From the NCBI GenBank assembly GCA_963579025.1, contig CAUZFZ010000058.1, positions 1-51,840 of the forward strand: 51,840 bases of DNA, given 5' to 3'. This document shows positions 41,605-49,765 of this stretch, one piece after another. The position numbers were made by a program, and so were the translations under genes. Below the pieces are notes generated by a model. It did no database searches. It saw only the letters and a program-made list of their open reading frames with translations, and was not told the DNA's origin. Within the stretch, counting starts at the first letter, position 1; the number at the start of each line of letters is the position of its first letter. This DNA comes from CAUZFZ01 sp963579025. GTDB taxonomy: Bacteria > Planctomycetota > Planctomycetia > Planctomycetales > Planctomycetaceae.

Positions 41605-41961
41605 TTACAGTAACTCGCGTGCATTCTCCGGCGGTCGACCAATCACCGCCCGGGGACCCTTGACCACGATCGGGCGTTCGATCAGGACCGGGTTTGATGA
41701 CAGAATGACCAGAGCCTCGTCGCGCGTCAGGTGTCTGTCGGCCAGTCCAAGTTCCCCGAAAACAGCTTCTTTGCGTCGCATGATCTCAATCGGCTCGATC
41801 CCGAGCTTGTCCAGCAATCGGCCAACTTCTTCCGCGGACAGTGGCGTCTTCAGATACTCAACGACATCTGGCTCAATACCGGCGTCGCGAATCAATTGCA
41901 GAGTCTGGCGACTCTTACTGCATCGTGGGTTGTGGTAGATCGTGATGGCGGAATCGCTCAT
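41605..41961 (-). CDS. ArsC/Spx-family thioredoxin-fold protein
   Basis: This is a 118-residue arsenate reductase-like protein. ITIYHNPRCSKSRQTLQLI contains the N-terminal Cys of the ArsC family, then EYLKTPLSAEEVGRLLDKLG and the cis-Pro region LIERPIVVKGPRAVIGRPPE. The glutaredoxin-linked ArsC type reduces arsenate to arsenite; close relatives (YffB, Spx) do other jobs, so I leave the substrate open. The ATG at 41961 overlaps the ftsH stop as ATGA, so it is translated as the second gene of an ftsH operon. No arsenic resistance genes are nearby, which argues against a dedicated arsenic role. Confidence 0.88.
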   Translation of the reverse strand: MSDSAITIYHNPRCSKSRQTLQLIRDAGIEPDVVEYLKTPLSAEEVGRLLDKLGIEPIEIMRRKEAVFGELGLADRHLTRDEALVILSSNPVLIERPIVVKGPRAVIGRPPENARELL

Positions 41962-43961
41962 TCGTCACTGCTTTCGCTCGTCTCGCCACCTTCGCTTGAT
42001 TCGCCGGTTGCAGATGCCGGAACGAAGTCGTCCACACGAGTCGCCCGCTCGCCGAGCAGTTCAATCAGGTCGTCCTTGCCGATTGACTCCTTGTCGAGCA
42101 GCAACTCTGACATGCGATCGAGTTTGTCGCGATGCTGCTTCAACATCGCCGTCGCGCGTTCCTGCGCTGCCTGCAGAATCCGACCAATTTCCTGATCGAT
42201 CATGTGAGCAGTTTCCTCGCTGAATTCACGCGTCTCGTGAATCTCTTTTCCAAGGAAGGGATGTTCCTCCGCCTGACGAAAGGCGACCGGACCGATGGAC
42301 TCGCTCATACCCCAGTGGGCCACCATGCTGCGGGCGATTCGCGTCGCCCGCTTGAGATCGTCTTCGGCGCCCGCTGAGTACTCGCCAAACACCAGCTTTT
42401 CCGCCGCGCGCCCGGCCAGGGCCATCGCCAGTTGAGCGTGCAGTCGCTTTTCGCCGATGTGGAAGCGTTCTTCATCCGGTTGAAACTGTGTGACACCGAG
42501 TGCTCGCCCGCGCGGGATGATCGTCACCTTGTGGACTTCGTCGACCTCCGGCTCGTACCAGCCCAGAAGCGCATGGCCGGCCTCGTGATAGGCCGTCATG
42601 CGACGTTCTTTCTGGTTGAGCACTTCCTCGCGCTTCGGCCCCATCAGCACGCGATCGCGAGCCGCTTCGAAGTCCTCCATCGTCACAAAGTTCTTTTCCT
42701 CACGCACAGCGATGAGAGCCGCCTCGTTAACGAGGTTCTTCAGTTCGGCTCCGGAAAATCCGGTGGATGCTCCAGCCAGGTCCTGCATGTCAATGTCGTC
42801 GCCCAGCGGAACCTTGCGTGTATGCACCTTGAGAATGGCTGCCCGACCTTCTTTAGCGGGTCGGTCAATCGTCACATGTCGATCAAATCGCCCCGGACGG
42901 AGCAGCGCCGGGTCGAGGACGTCGGGTCGATTGGTTGCGCCAAGAACAATGACGGAATGCGTCTGCTCGAATCCGTCCATCTCACTGAGAATCTGATTCA
43001 GAGTCTGTTCCCGCTCATCGTGCCCGCCGCCCAGGCCGGCTCCGCGATGCCGGCCCACCGCGTCGATTTCGTCGATGAAAACGATACAGGGTGAGTGTTC
43101 CTTTGCATTCTGGAACAGGTCGCGCACGCGACTGGCGCCAACGCCGACGAACATCTGAATGAACTCAGAACCGTTGATTGAAAAGAACGGAACGTCGGCT
43201 TCGCCGGCTGTCGCCCGAGCCAGCAGCGTCTTACCCGTTCCCGGCGGCCCGATCAGCAGCACGCCCTTTGGAATCTGCGCACCGAGTCGCTGAAACTTCG
43301 CCGGTGTTTTGAGAAACTCGACAACCTCCTGCAGTTCAGACTTGGCCTGTTCCATGGCGGCGACGTCCTGGAATGTCGTCTTCTGGTCACTGGCCTGAAA
43401 CCGCTTGGCCGGACTGCGAGCAAACCCGCCGAGGAAACCAGATCCCATGGGATCGGACGAACGCCGCATCATTATCAGCAGGAAGACCAACAGCATGGCC
43501 GGAAAAACGAGCCACAGAATGATCTGCCAGCCAGTGCCCAGCTCCCGATCTTCGGCGTCCTGAATGACCTCGGGGTGTTGTTCGAGCAGAGTCTGAAGCT
43601 GCCCGGTGTAGCGTTCCCACTGCGGCAGTGTCGTGTGGAATCTGTCCTTCAGCGTGATCTCCGCATTCTCCGGATGCTGTGGGATCGTGCTCCACGAGCC
43701 CTCAATGCTGTCGCCGGTGCCAGTGATTTTCTTGACGTTGCCGGCGCGCAACTGCTCCAGGAAGAAGCTGAAATCGACTTCACTGCCGGACATCTGATTC
43801 GATGTGAATTGCCAGACGAGCAGGAAAATAATGCCCATCACAGCAATCAGCAGGAAGCCCTGCGGGATGATGGGTCGCTGCTGGCGATCCTCGGGGCGCC
43901 GCTTCGGGCCCTCGGGTCCATCCGACTGGTTTTGATTCTGACCCGATTGGGACGGCTCCAT
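41958..43961 (-). CDS. ftsH: ATP-dependent membrane zinc metalloprotease FtsH
   Basis: The 667-residue FtsH has an N-terminal membrane helix (GFLLIAVMGIIFLLVWQF), a periplasmic domain with FFLEQLRAGNVKKI, and a second helix (WQIILWLVFPAMLLVFLLIMM). The AAA core has Walker A GPPGTGKTLLARA, Walker B CIVFIDEIDAVG and SRH region ATNRPDVLDPALLRPGRFDR. The zinc site is HEAGHALLGW. It degrades misassembled membrane and some soluble proteins as a hexamer. I chose ATG 43961 (MEPSQSG) because caggag precedes it by 6 nt; codons upstream to 44036 add an atypical leader. It has an Asn/Gln-rich cytoplasmic start and an acidic Ser/Gly/Glu tail. ArsC-like is coupled downstream. Confidence 0.96.
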   Translation of the reverse strand: MEPSQSGQNQNQSDGPEGPKRRPEDRQQRPIIPQGFLLIAVMGIIFLLVWQFTSNQMSGSEVDFSFFLEQLRAGNVKKITGTGDSIEGSWSTIPQHPENAEITLKDRFHTTLPQWERYTGQLQTLLEQHPEVIQDAEDRELGTGWQIILWLVFPAMLLVFLLIMMRRSSDPMGSGFLGGFARSPAKRFQASDQKTTFQDVAAMEQAKSELQEVVEFLKTPAKFQRLGAQIPKGVLLIGPPGTGKTLLARATAGEADVPFFSINGSEFIQMFVGVGASRVRDLFQNAKEHSPCIVFIDEIDAVGRHRGAGLGGGHDEREQTLNQILSEMDGFEQTHSVIVLGATNRPDVLDPALLRPGRFDRHVTIDRPAKEGRAAILKVHTRKVPLGDDIDMQDLAGASTGFSGAELKNLVNEAALIAVREEKNFVTMEDFEAARDRVLMGPKREEVLNQKERRMTAYHEAGHALLGWYEPEVDEVHKVTIIPRGRALGVTQFQPDEERFHIGEKRLHAQLAMALAGRAAEKLVFGEYSAGAEDDLKRATRIARSMVAHWGMSESIGPVAFRQAEEHPFLGKEIHETREFSEETAHMIDQEIGRILQAAQERATAMLKQHRDKLDRMSELLLDKESIGKDDLIELLGERATRVDDFVPASATGESSEGGETSESSDE

Positions 43962-44449
43962 CGTAACTCCTGCATCCTGCCCATGGACGGTGGTCGCGAC
44001 GGACCGTCCAGCTTGACGATCCCGGTGCGGGGGCAAAGGTTAGTAAACCCCCTGGATGGACTCAATCAGTTGCGAAAAGCCGTTCGTGTCATTCGTTGCA
44101 TAGCCCACGATCACGAACTCGCCACGCTTTCCAGGCACACTGTCAGTTGCACGAGGGATCACATTCAAACCGGCCAGAGTCCACGATCTGTGTCTGTTCT
44201 CCCGATCACCTCGAACGACGGAAATGAGCAATCACCGCTTTTGACAACGAGGCACTCGCTTTATCGCGGCGGCCGTTGCAGCACTACACAAAGCACTCTA
44301 TACGCCTGTGAGTAACTACTTGACAAATTAGAATATCTGGTATATTCAGGATAAATAGGATAACTGGACAGATGAGGTGCCAGTGCCATAACGTCAAATG
44401 GACTATTTCGGACATGTATAATCAATTCAGATAAACACGGGGTGACGCG
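43962..44449. other. Intergenic region between ftsH and the subtilase gene
   Basis: These 488 bp hold the promoters of both divergent genes. The right ~170 bp are AT-rich, and contain a candidate promoter for the subtilase. I see no gene or strong hairpin. Confidence 0.5.
44320..44346 (+). promoter_or_regulatory. Candidate promoter of the subtilase gene
   Basis: A consensus -35 ttgaca (44320-44325) is followed 15 bp later by tatatt (44341-44346) in AT-rich sequence. The spacing is short of the ideal 17 bp, so this is weak support. Confidence 0.4.
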
Positions 44450-46624
44450 ATGTCTCGACTTCCTGGTACTGGTCGGGCGGCCTGCTTCCGACTGGCCGTG
44501 GCTGGACTGATTCTCGTTCCGAACATTGTCCAGGCCGAGCACTGGGCTCTTCATCCGAAGGGCAACGTTCCGGTCGGGATTTTTTCGCCCGATCTGGCAC
44601 TCGTCGCCTACGGCCGGGCACAACTGGTTGGCCAGTCGGCCAGCGGCGTAACGGTGTTCGATATTCCCGCAGATTCGGAACTCGCCCGCAGTGGGATTGC
44701 GCTCGATCGAAGCTTCACAGTTTCCCAGGACTTTGATCGCGACGCGGGAATCGACAGGAATGTGGAGTTAATCGTCAGCCATCAGAGCTGGAGAAAACCT
44801 TCGCGGCGGGAGCTGCGAAACGCGGGATTTGAGGTTGTCGATGATTTTGCTCGAGGGAGGTTCATCGTCCTGCGTCCTACGGTTCTTCCATTGCAGGGCG
44901 ACCGTCTAAAGCAACTGGGAGTCGTTCAGGGAATTCAGCGAGTGAGCGTTAATTACGCGCTCAGTGCTCCACCACCGGTTGACGACGGCGACGTGGCTCA
45001 GCCCGATCGACCCGGAGCTCCTCCGAATACGAACGGAGTTCCCGAGGCAGTGGTGAATGATCCGCGCTGGCCCGAACAGTGGGGCCTGCGCGACATCGAC
45101 GTTCAGTCTCCCTGGCGCGAGGGCACAACCGGCTACGGCAAGGATGTTGTCGTCGCGGTGATCGACACGGGCGTGGATTACCACCACGAGGACCTGCGTG
45201 CCAACATGTGGGTCAACCCGGACGAGAAGGTCAACGGCAAGGACGACGATGCCAATGGAATCATCGACGACATTCACGGTGTGAATTTCATAGAGAACAC
45301 CGGCGACCCGATGGACCTGGACGGCCACGGAACTCACTGTGCCGGCATCATCGGTGCCGTGGGGAACAACGGTCGAGGGATCTCCGGAGTCAACTGGAAG
45401 ACTCAACTTATGGCGCTGAAGTTCATGGGGCGAAGGAAAGGCGATCCCACAATGGGGGCCACAGGCCGGACATCCGACGCGGTCAAGTGTTTCTTTTATG
45501 CGATTGATCAGGGTGTGGATGTCATCAATTGCAGCTTTGGCTCCCCGGTTCATAGCCATGAACTCGAGCTGGCGATCAGGCGAGCCCAGGAAAAGGACAT
45601 CATCGTCGTCGCTGCAGCCGGAAACGACGGCCGCAATATCGATGTAACACCCACCTACCCGGCGAGCTTCGCGGCCTTCAGTTTTCAGTATCGCAATGTC
45701 ATTTCCGTGGCGGCGCTGAACGAGAAAGGGCAGATGGCCAGCTACAGCAATTACGGCCCACATGCTGTGCAACTGGCGGCACCGGGGCACGGGATACTCA
45801 GCACGTTGCCGGGAAACGGTTATGGCGTGAGAAACGGGACGTCGATGGCGGCGCCGCATGTGACGGGCGCGATCGCACTCATTAAGGCCCATCGCTATCT
45901 GGCCCCCGCCAATTGGAAGCAGGTTCGGGAATTCATCCTGCTGAAACACGTACGGAAGCTCGACACATTGACGGGCCGATGTGAATCCAACGGCACTCTG
46001 AACCTGGAGTTCCTCGGCACCATGCCGTTCACAGGTCAGACCGCACCGACGATAGCGTCGACCAGTGTGCCACCAACGGTACCGCTGCCGGATCCTGATT
46101 CCGGACCGACTGCGAGCGGCGAGGGACTCCCCCCTGGTCCCGTCCTGGCTGCAGCGTCTCCAACCAATTTGACAATCGAAACTGGCGCCAGTCTCTCGCG
46201 CACCGGAGATTCTGCACAGCCGATGTCGTTCTCGAAGTCGGACTATAATTACGAGCCACGAGTGCTGACATCGAGCGACAACGTGTTGACCCTTGAATTC
46301 GAGCTGCCCAGGGAAATGGACGTCTTCATCCGCGCCGAGGCATCCGCCACGGTGAAAGAGAAGTCCCGTCTGGTTTCCGTCGGATTCTGCCAGTCGCAAT
46401 CGCTGGAAGCTCCACTCATCCGGCAGTCACAGCGTCTGACCACAGTTCGTTCGGGTGACGGCGACGACTTCACGCTGCTGACGAACAACCACGCGACGCG
46501 TCTGGGCGCGGGACACCATACGGTTTCGTGGCGCATGAACATGGTTGGGAACGGACCTGGAGTGGCTCTCCAAGGCGGCGCGGGATTGTTCGTCCGAGCC
46601 TTCCCGATCCCCGCACAGGATTAA
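44450..46624 (+). CDS. Secreted S8 family serine protease (subtilase)
   Basis: The 724-residue protein has a signal peptide (FRLAVAGLILVPNIVQAE) and an N-terminal region (residues ~40-160) with a PDZ-like piece (GVTVFDIPADSELARSGI) and an inhibitor-like propeptide. The catalytic domain at ~215-490 has AVIDTGVDYHHEDL (Asp239), DGHGTHCAGI (His293) and NGTSMAAPHVTG (Ser465), the oxyanion Asn in VAAAGNDGRN, and calcium-type loops (PDEKVNGKDDDANGIIDD). A Pro/Ser/Thr-rich linker leads to a beta-rich C-terminal domain (~590-724). It should cleave extracellular proteins. The architecture is normal for the family. It sits alone, upstream of a sulfatase. Confidence 0.93.
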   Translation: MSRLPGTGRAACFRLAVAGLILVPNIVQAEHWALHPKGNVPVGIFSPDLALVAYGRAQLVGQSASGVTVFDIPADSELARSGIALDRSFTVSQDFDRDAGIDRNVELIVSHQSWRKPSRRELRNAGFEVVDDFARGRFIVLRPTVLPLQGDRLKQLGVVQGIQRVSVNYALSAPPPVDDGDVAQPDRPGAPPNTNGVPEAVVNDPRWPEQWGLRDIDVQSPWREGTTGYGKDVVVAVIDTGVDYHHEDLRANMWVNPDEKVNGKDDDANGIIDDIHGVNFIENTGDPMDLDGHGTHCAGIIGAVGNNGRGISGVNWKTQLMALKFMGRRKGDPTMGATGRTSDAVKCFFYAIDQGVDVINCSFGSPVHSHELELAIRRAQEKDIIVVAAAGNDGRNIDVTPTYPASFAAFSFQYRNVISVAALNEKGQMASYSNYGPHAVQLAAPGHGILSTLPGNGYGVRNGTSMAAPHVTGAIALIKAHRYLAPANWKQVREFILLKHVRKLDTLTGRCESNGTLNLEFLGTMPFTGQTAPTIASTSVPPTVPLPDPDSGPTASGEGLPPGPVLAAASPTNLTIETGASLSRTGDSAQPMSFSKSDYNYEPRVLTSSDNVLTLEFELPREMDVFIRAEASATVKEKSRLVSVGFCQSQSLEAPLIRQSQRLTTVRSGDGDDFTLLTNNHATRLGAGHHTVSWRMNMVGNGPGVALQGGAGLFVRAFPIPAQD

Positions 46625-46896
46625 CCGGCAACGACAGTCTCGGAGCCTGTAGGGCGCCGCCGTTACATACCACGGCCGCAGCGGATGGAACGGAAGCCTC
46701 GCCAGACCTGAACGACCTGACGCGTGTACCTGCTTGACGAGCAGGATCGGGTCGGATTCACCCCCGTGGAGGGACCGGCATCGATCGGATTGAGCCGGTG
46801 TATTTGCCCGTTCCGCTTCGCGAAACGAAGATGCTGCGCGTCGCGTCCGTCGACTCCGTCATCATGGCCCGCATCAACCAGAAAAGAGTGTTCCCA

Positions 46897-48330
46897 ATGT
46901 TGCAGTTCCCTGCCCCAACCGAGCCCGATTTCCGCCGGGCGTTCCCTCGGCCGACCCGGCAATCACGGCTGCGATATTCGACAGCGACTGTTGTGTTTGG
47001 AGCACTTCTGTGTGCCATTCCGCTTTGGACTCATGCGGCGGAAACTCCTGCAGACGAGTCTGGTAGCCGCCCGAACATCGTGGTGATCATGGCCGACGAT
47101 CTGGGATACGGTGATCTGAGTTCTTATGGCGGCTGGATACCGAGTCCGCATCTGGACAGTCTGGCGAAACACGGCATGCGGTTTCTGGATTTTCATTCCA
47201 GCGGAAACGTGTGCAGCCCAACTCGGGCCGGTCTGATGACTGGCCGTTATCAGCAGCGGGCGGGGATTCCTGGTGTTGTCTTCGCGGACCCCAAACGTGC
47301 CGTTCACTTTCACGGTCTGCAAACGTCCGAAGTCACAATCGCCGAGCGGTTCGCGAAGGCCGGATACACGACGGCCATGTTCGGCAAATGGCACCTGGGC
47401 TATTTCCGGAAATACAACCCGATCCATCATGGATTCGGTGAGTTCCGCGGTTACGTCAGCGGAAACGTGGACTTCTTTTCCCACGTGGATCAGGCCGGCA
47501 GCTACGACTGGTGGCATCAGGACCAGCACGTGGAAGAAGACGGATACACGACTCACCTGATCACAAAGCACGCGGTCCGTTTCATCGAAGAGAATCGGGA
47601 CCGACCCTTCTGTCTGTATTTGCCCCATGAAGCGCCGCATTATCCGTATCAGGGACCGCACGACAGCGCCGAACGAACTGTCGGCGGCGCTTTCAAAACG
47701 AGCGGTGCACGCTCCGACATCAAAGCCGCCTACCGGGAAATGGTGGAAGAGATGGACAAGGGAGTCGGCGAAGTCATCGCGACTCTACGACGGCTCAAAC
47801 TCGACAATCGGACTCTGGTGTTTTTCATCTCCGACAACGGTGCGAATAAGAACGGTTCCAATACGCCGCTCCGAGGTTCCAAAGGCAGTAACTGGGAGGG
47901 TGGTCACCGAGTGCCATGCATCGCCTGGTGGCCGGGTCAGATTGAAGCGGGATCAACGACAGACCAGCTCGCCATTTCGCTGGACATCATGCCCACCGCA
48001 CTCGCCGCCGCGCGCGTCGGAACATCGGATGGCCCCGCACTTGACGGGCAGAATCTGATGCCCGTGCTGCGTGGCAAGTCAAAGCCGAAGGCGCGGCAAC
48101 TGTTCTGGAATGGAAAGGCCATGCGTGACGGGAACTGGAAACTGATGGTCAGCGGCAAAGGCGGACCGAAGACCGGACTCTATGACCTTTCGGCAGACAT
48201 CGGCGAAAAGAAGAACCTGGCCGAACAGTTCCCGGAGCGCGTCGTGAAAATGCGAGCATCGATCGCGGCCTGGCAGAAGGATGTCGATGCAACGGCCACA
48301 CCTCAGCCCGAAGGCGACGATTCAACGTAG
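46897..48330 (+). CDS. Secreted sulfatase, type I
   Basis: The 477-residue protein begins its sulfatase domain with NIVVIMADDLGYGDLSSYGG (metal ligands DD). It carries CSPTRAGLMTGRY (Cys106), the CxPxR motif that a formylglycine-generating enzyme converts for hydrolysis of sulfate esters. GKWHLGYF with a catalytic Lys and His, and FFISDNGANKNGSN with metal ligands, follow. The export signal is in RYSTATVVFGALLCAIPLWTHA (~30-50). The start could be the ATG at 46897 or one at 46864; the GTG at 46798 gives the longest frame. Planctomycetes use many sulfatases on algal polysaccharides. No formylglycine enzyme or glycoside hydrolase is in the window. Confidence 0.92.
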   Translation: MLQFPAPTEPDFRRAFPRPTRQSRLRYSTATVVFGALLCAIPLWTHAAETPADESGSRPNIVVIMADDLGYGDLSSYGGWIPSPHLDSLAKHGMRFLDFHSSGNVCSPTRAGLMTGRYQQRAGIPGVVFADPKRAVHFHGLQTSEVTIAERFAKAGYTTAMFGKWHLGYFRKYNPIHHGFGEFRGYVSGNVDFFSHVDQAGSYDWWHQDQHVEEDGYTTHLITKHAVRFIEENRDRPFCLYLPHEAPHYPYQGPHDSAERTVGGAFKTSGARSDIKAAYREMVEEMDKGVGEVIATLRRLKLDNRTLVFFISDNGANKNGSNTPLRGSKGSNWEGGHRVPCIAWWPGQIEAGSTTDQLAISLDIMPTALAAARVGTSDGPALDGQNLMPVLRGKSKPKARQLFWNGKAMRDGNWKLMVSGKGGPKTGLYDLSADIGEKKNLAEQFPERVVKMRASIAAWQKDVDATATPQPEGDDST

Positions 48331-48430
48331 CATGCGGTGCGAATGATGGTCCTCACGAGTATGCTGTAGGGCCAGCCCGAGTGTCTGGGATTGCCTGACC
48401 AGTAGCCATGGGTCTCAGCAGGATCAAGCG

Positions 48431-49765
48431 ATGAAATTCTTCTCGATGCACAACAACGCGTGCGTGTGCCTGACCGGTCGTGCGACACGGCGACTGCTGC
48501 TAAGCGTCGTCATCGTCTGCAGTCTTTCCGGTTTCCTGCGTGCGGAAGACACGGTCGAACTGACAACCGGAGCGACGGCGCGGGGTAAGGTTCGATCCTA
48601 TGCGGGTTCGTCCGTCGTCATTGAAGTGAAGATCGGCGATCGAACCATCCAGCGCCGATATCCGAAGAGTCGTGTCAAAGTACTGACGATCAACGGACGA
48701 CGGATCGACATGAACTCGAAGACGCCGGCGCGGACGGCGACGGCAGAGCAAGGTCGGATGGATCGGTCTCGTGAAGAAGTCCTTGCAGAAATTGATCGCC
48801 TTGGGAAAACGCCTCCCGACTGGTACGAGTCAACTCCCCTGAACTATCCGAAGACGCTCGATCTTGCCTGGCCGATGCCGGCTCCCAAGGGCTGGAACAG
48901 CTCGAAGAATGTCGGCCAGTTCCTGTGGGACCGCATTAATCCGAATTCCGGTAAGTGGCGTGAGGGCGTGCGCTTCATGCATTACGTCCTGAGTGAGAAC
49001 AAAGACCGTGCAACGCAGAAACGAGCCATGCGGTCGCTGGGATCGATGTACCACAACCTGCTGCAGGATCATGCGAGATCGGCCTTCTGGTTCCGTCAAT
49101 CCGGGCTCGAAGGCGAGTTGTCGCAGTATCCGCAGGCCGGGATCTTCCTTGCCGATGGCTACGCGAAACTGGGTAGCAAGATGATGGCGCTTGAGACGCT
49201 GGCGAAAATGAAACGCCGGCCGTATCTGGCGATCAAGTTGCTGGGTGATCTGGGCGAGACGAAGGCAGCCGTCCACATGGCTGAGCAATTCAGCAAAACC
49301 GGGAAGGCAACGACATCTTTCCTGTACGCGGGTGACGCCTGCCGTGTCGCGGGTGAGTTGGAAGAAGCCGAGAAGTACTACCGCAAAGCGATCGCGTCCA
49401 TTCCGGAAAAGGAAGCCAGCAAACCTCATCGCAAACGTGATAAAGCCCGGGCGGAGGCCAGCATTGCGGCTGTTCGCTTCTACTCGCTGGATCCAAAGAA
49501 GGTCCGCGATGGGACATACAAAGCCAGCAGCATCGGCTACGAAGGACCAGTCCACGTGGAAGTGGTCGTGGCATCCCAACGCATCGAATCGGTCAAAGTC
49601 ACGCAGCATCGTGAGAAGCAGTACTACTCCTCATTGACCGACACTCCGCGGAAGATTGTTTCGCGACAGGGCGTTGCCGGCATCGATGCGACCAGCAGTG
49701 CCACGATTACTTCGGAAGCGATCATCAACGCCACGGCAAAAGCCCTCGCCGGTGGATTGCAGTAA
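48431..49765 (+). CDS. Exported FMN-binding domain protein
   Basis: The 444-residue protein starts with a signal peptide (RRLLLSVVIVCSLSGFLRAE). Residues ~40-95 form a small beta domain (VELTTGATARGKVRSYAG), then TPR-like helices (~190-330). The C-terminal ~85 residues are an FMN_bind domain (DGTYKASSIGYEGPVHVEVV, ending DATSSATITSEAI). The SSAT-T site matches the Dxxx(S/G)AT motif that ApbE covalently flavinylates on Thr. This points to extracytoplasmic electron transfer. It is coupled by TAATG to the polyferredoxin gene. A small-molecule reductase or respiratory function is inferred. Confidence 0.85.
   Translation: MKFFSMHNNACVCLTGRATRRLLLSVVIVCSLSGFLRAEDTVELTTGATARGKVRSYAGSSVVIEVKIGDRTIQRRYPKSRVKVLTINGRRIDMNSKTPARTATAEQGRMDRSREEVLAEIDRLGKTPPDWYESTPLNYPKTLDLAWPMPAPKGWNSSKNVGQFLWDRINPNSGKWREGVRFMHYVLSENKDRATQKRAMRSLGSMYHNLLQDHARSAFWFRQSGLEGELSQYPQAGIFLADGYAKLGSKMMALETLAKMKRRPYLAIKLLGDLGETKAAVHMAEQFSKTGKATTSFLYAGDACRVAGELEEAEKYYRKAIASIPEKEASKPHRKRDKARAEASIAAVRFYSLDPKKVRDGTYKASSIGYEGPVHVEVVVASQRIESVKVTQHREKQYYSSLTDTPRKIVSRQGVAGIDATSSATITSEAIINATAKALAGGLQ

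Noticed and set aside
41605..41961. Arsenic resistance operon
   Set aside because: Only the ArsC/Spx-like gene is present, coupled to ftsH, with no arsenite pump, ArsR or further ars genes.
44906..46399. Minus-strand frame of 497 codons
   Set aside because: It is antisense to the subtilase, which has all three catalytic residues.
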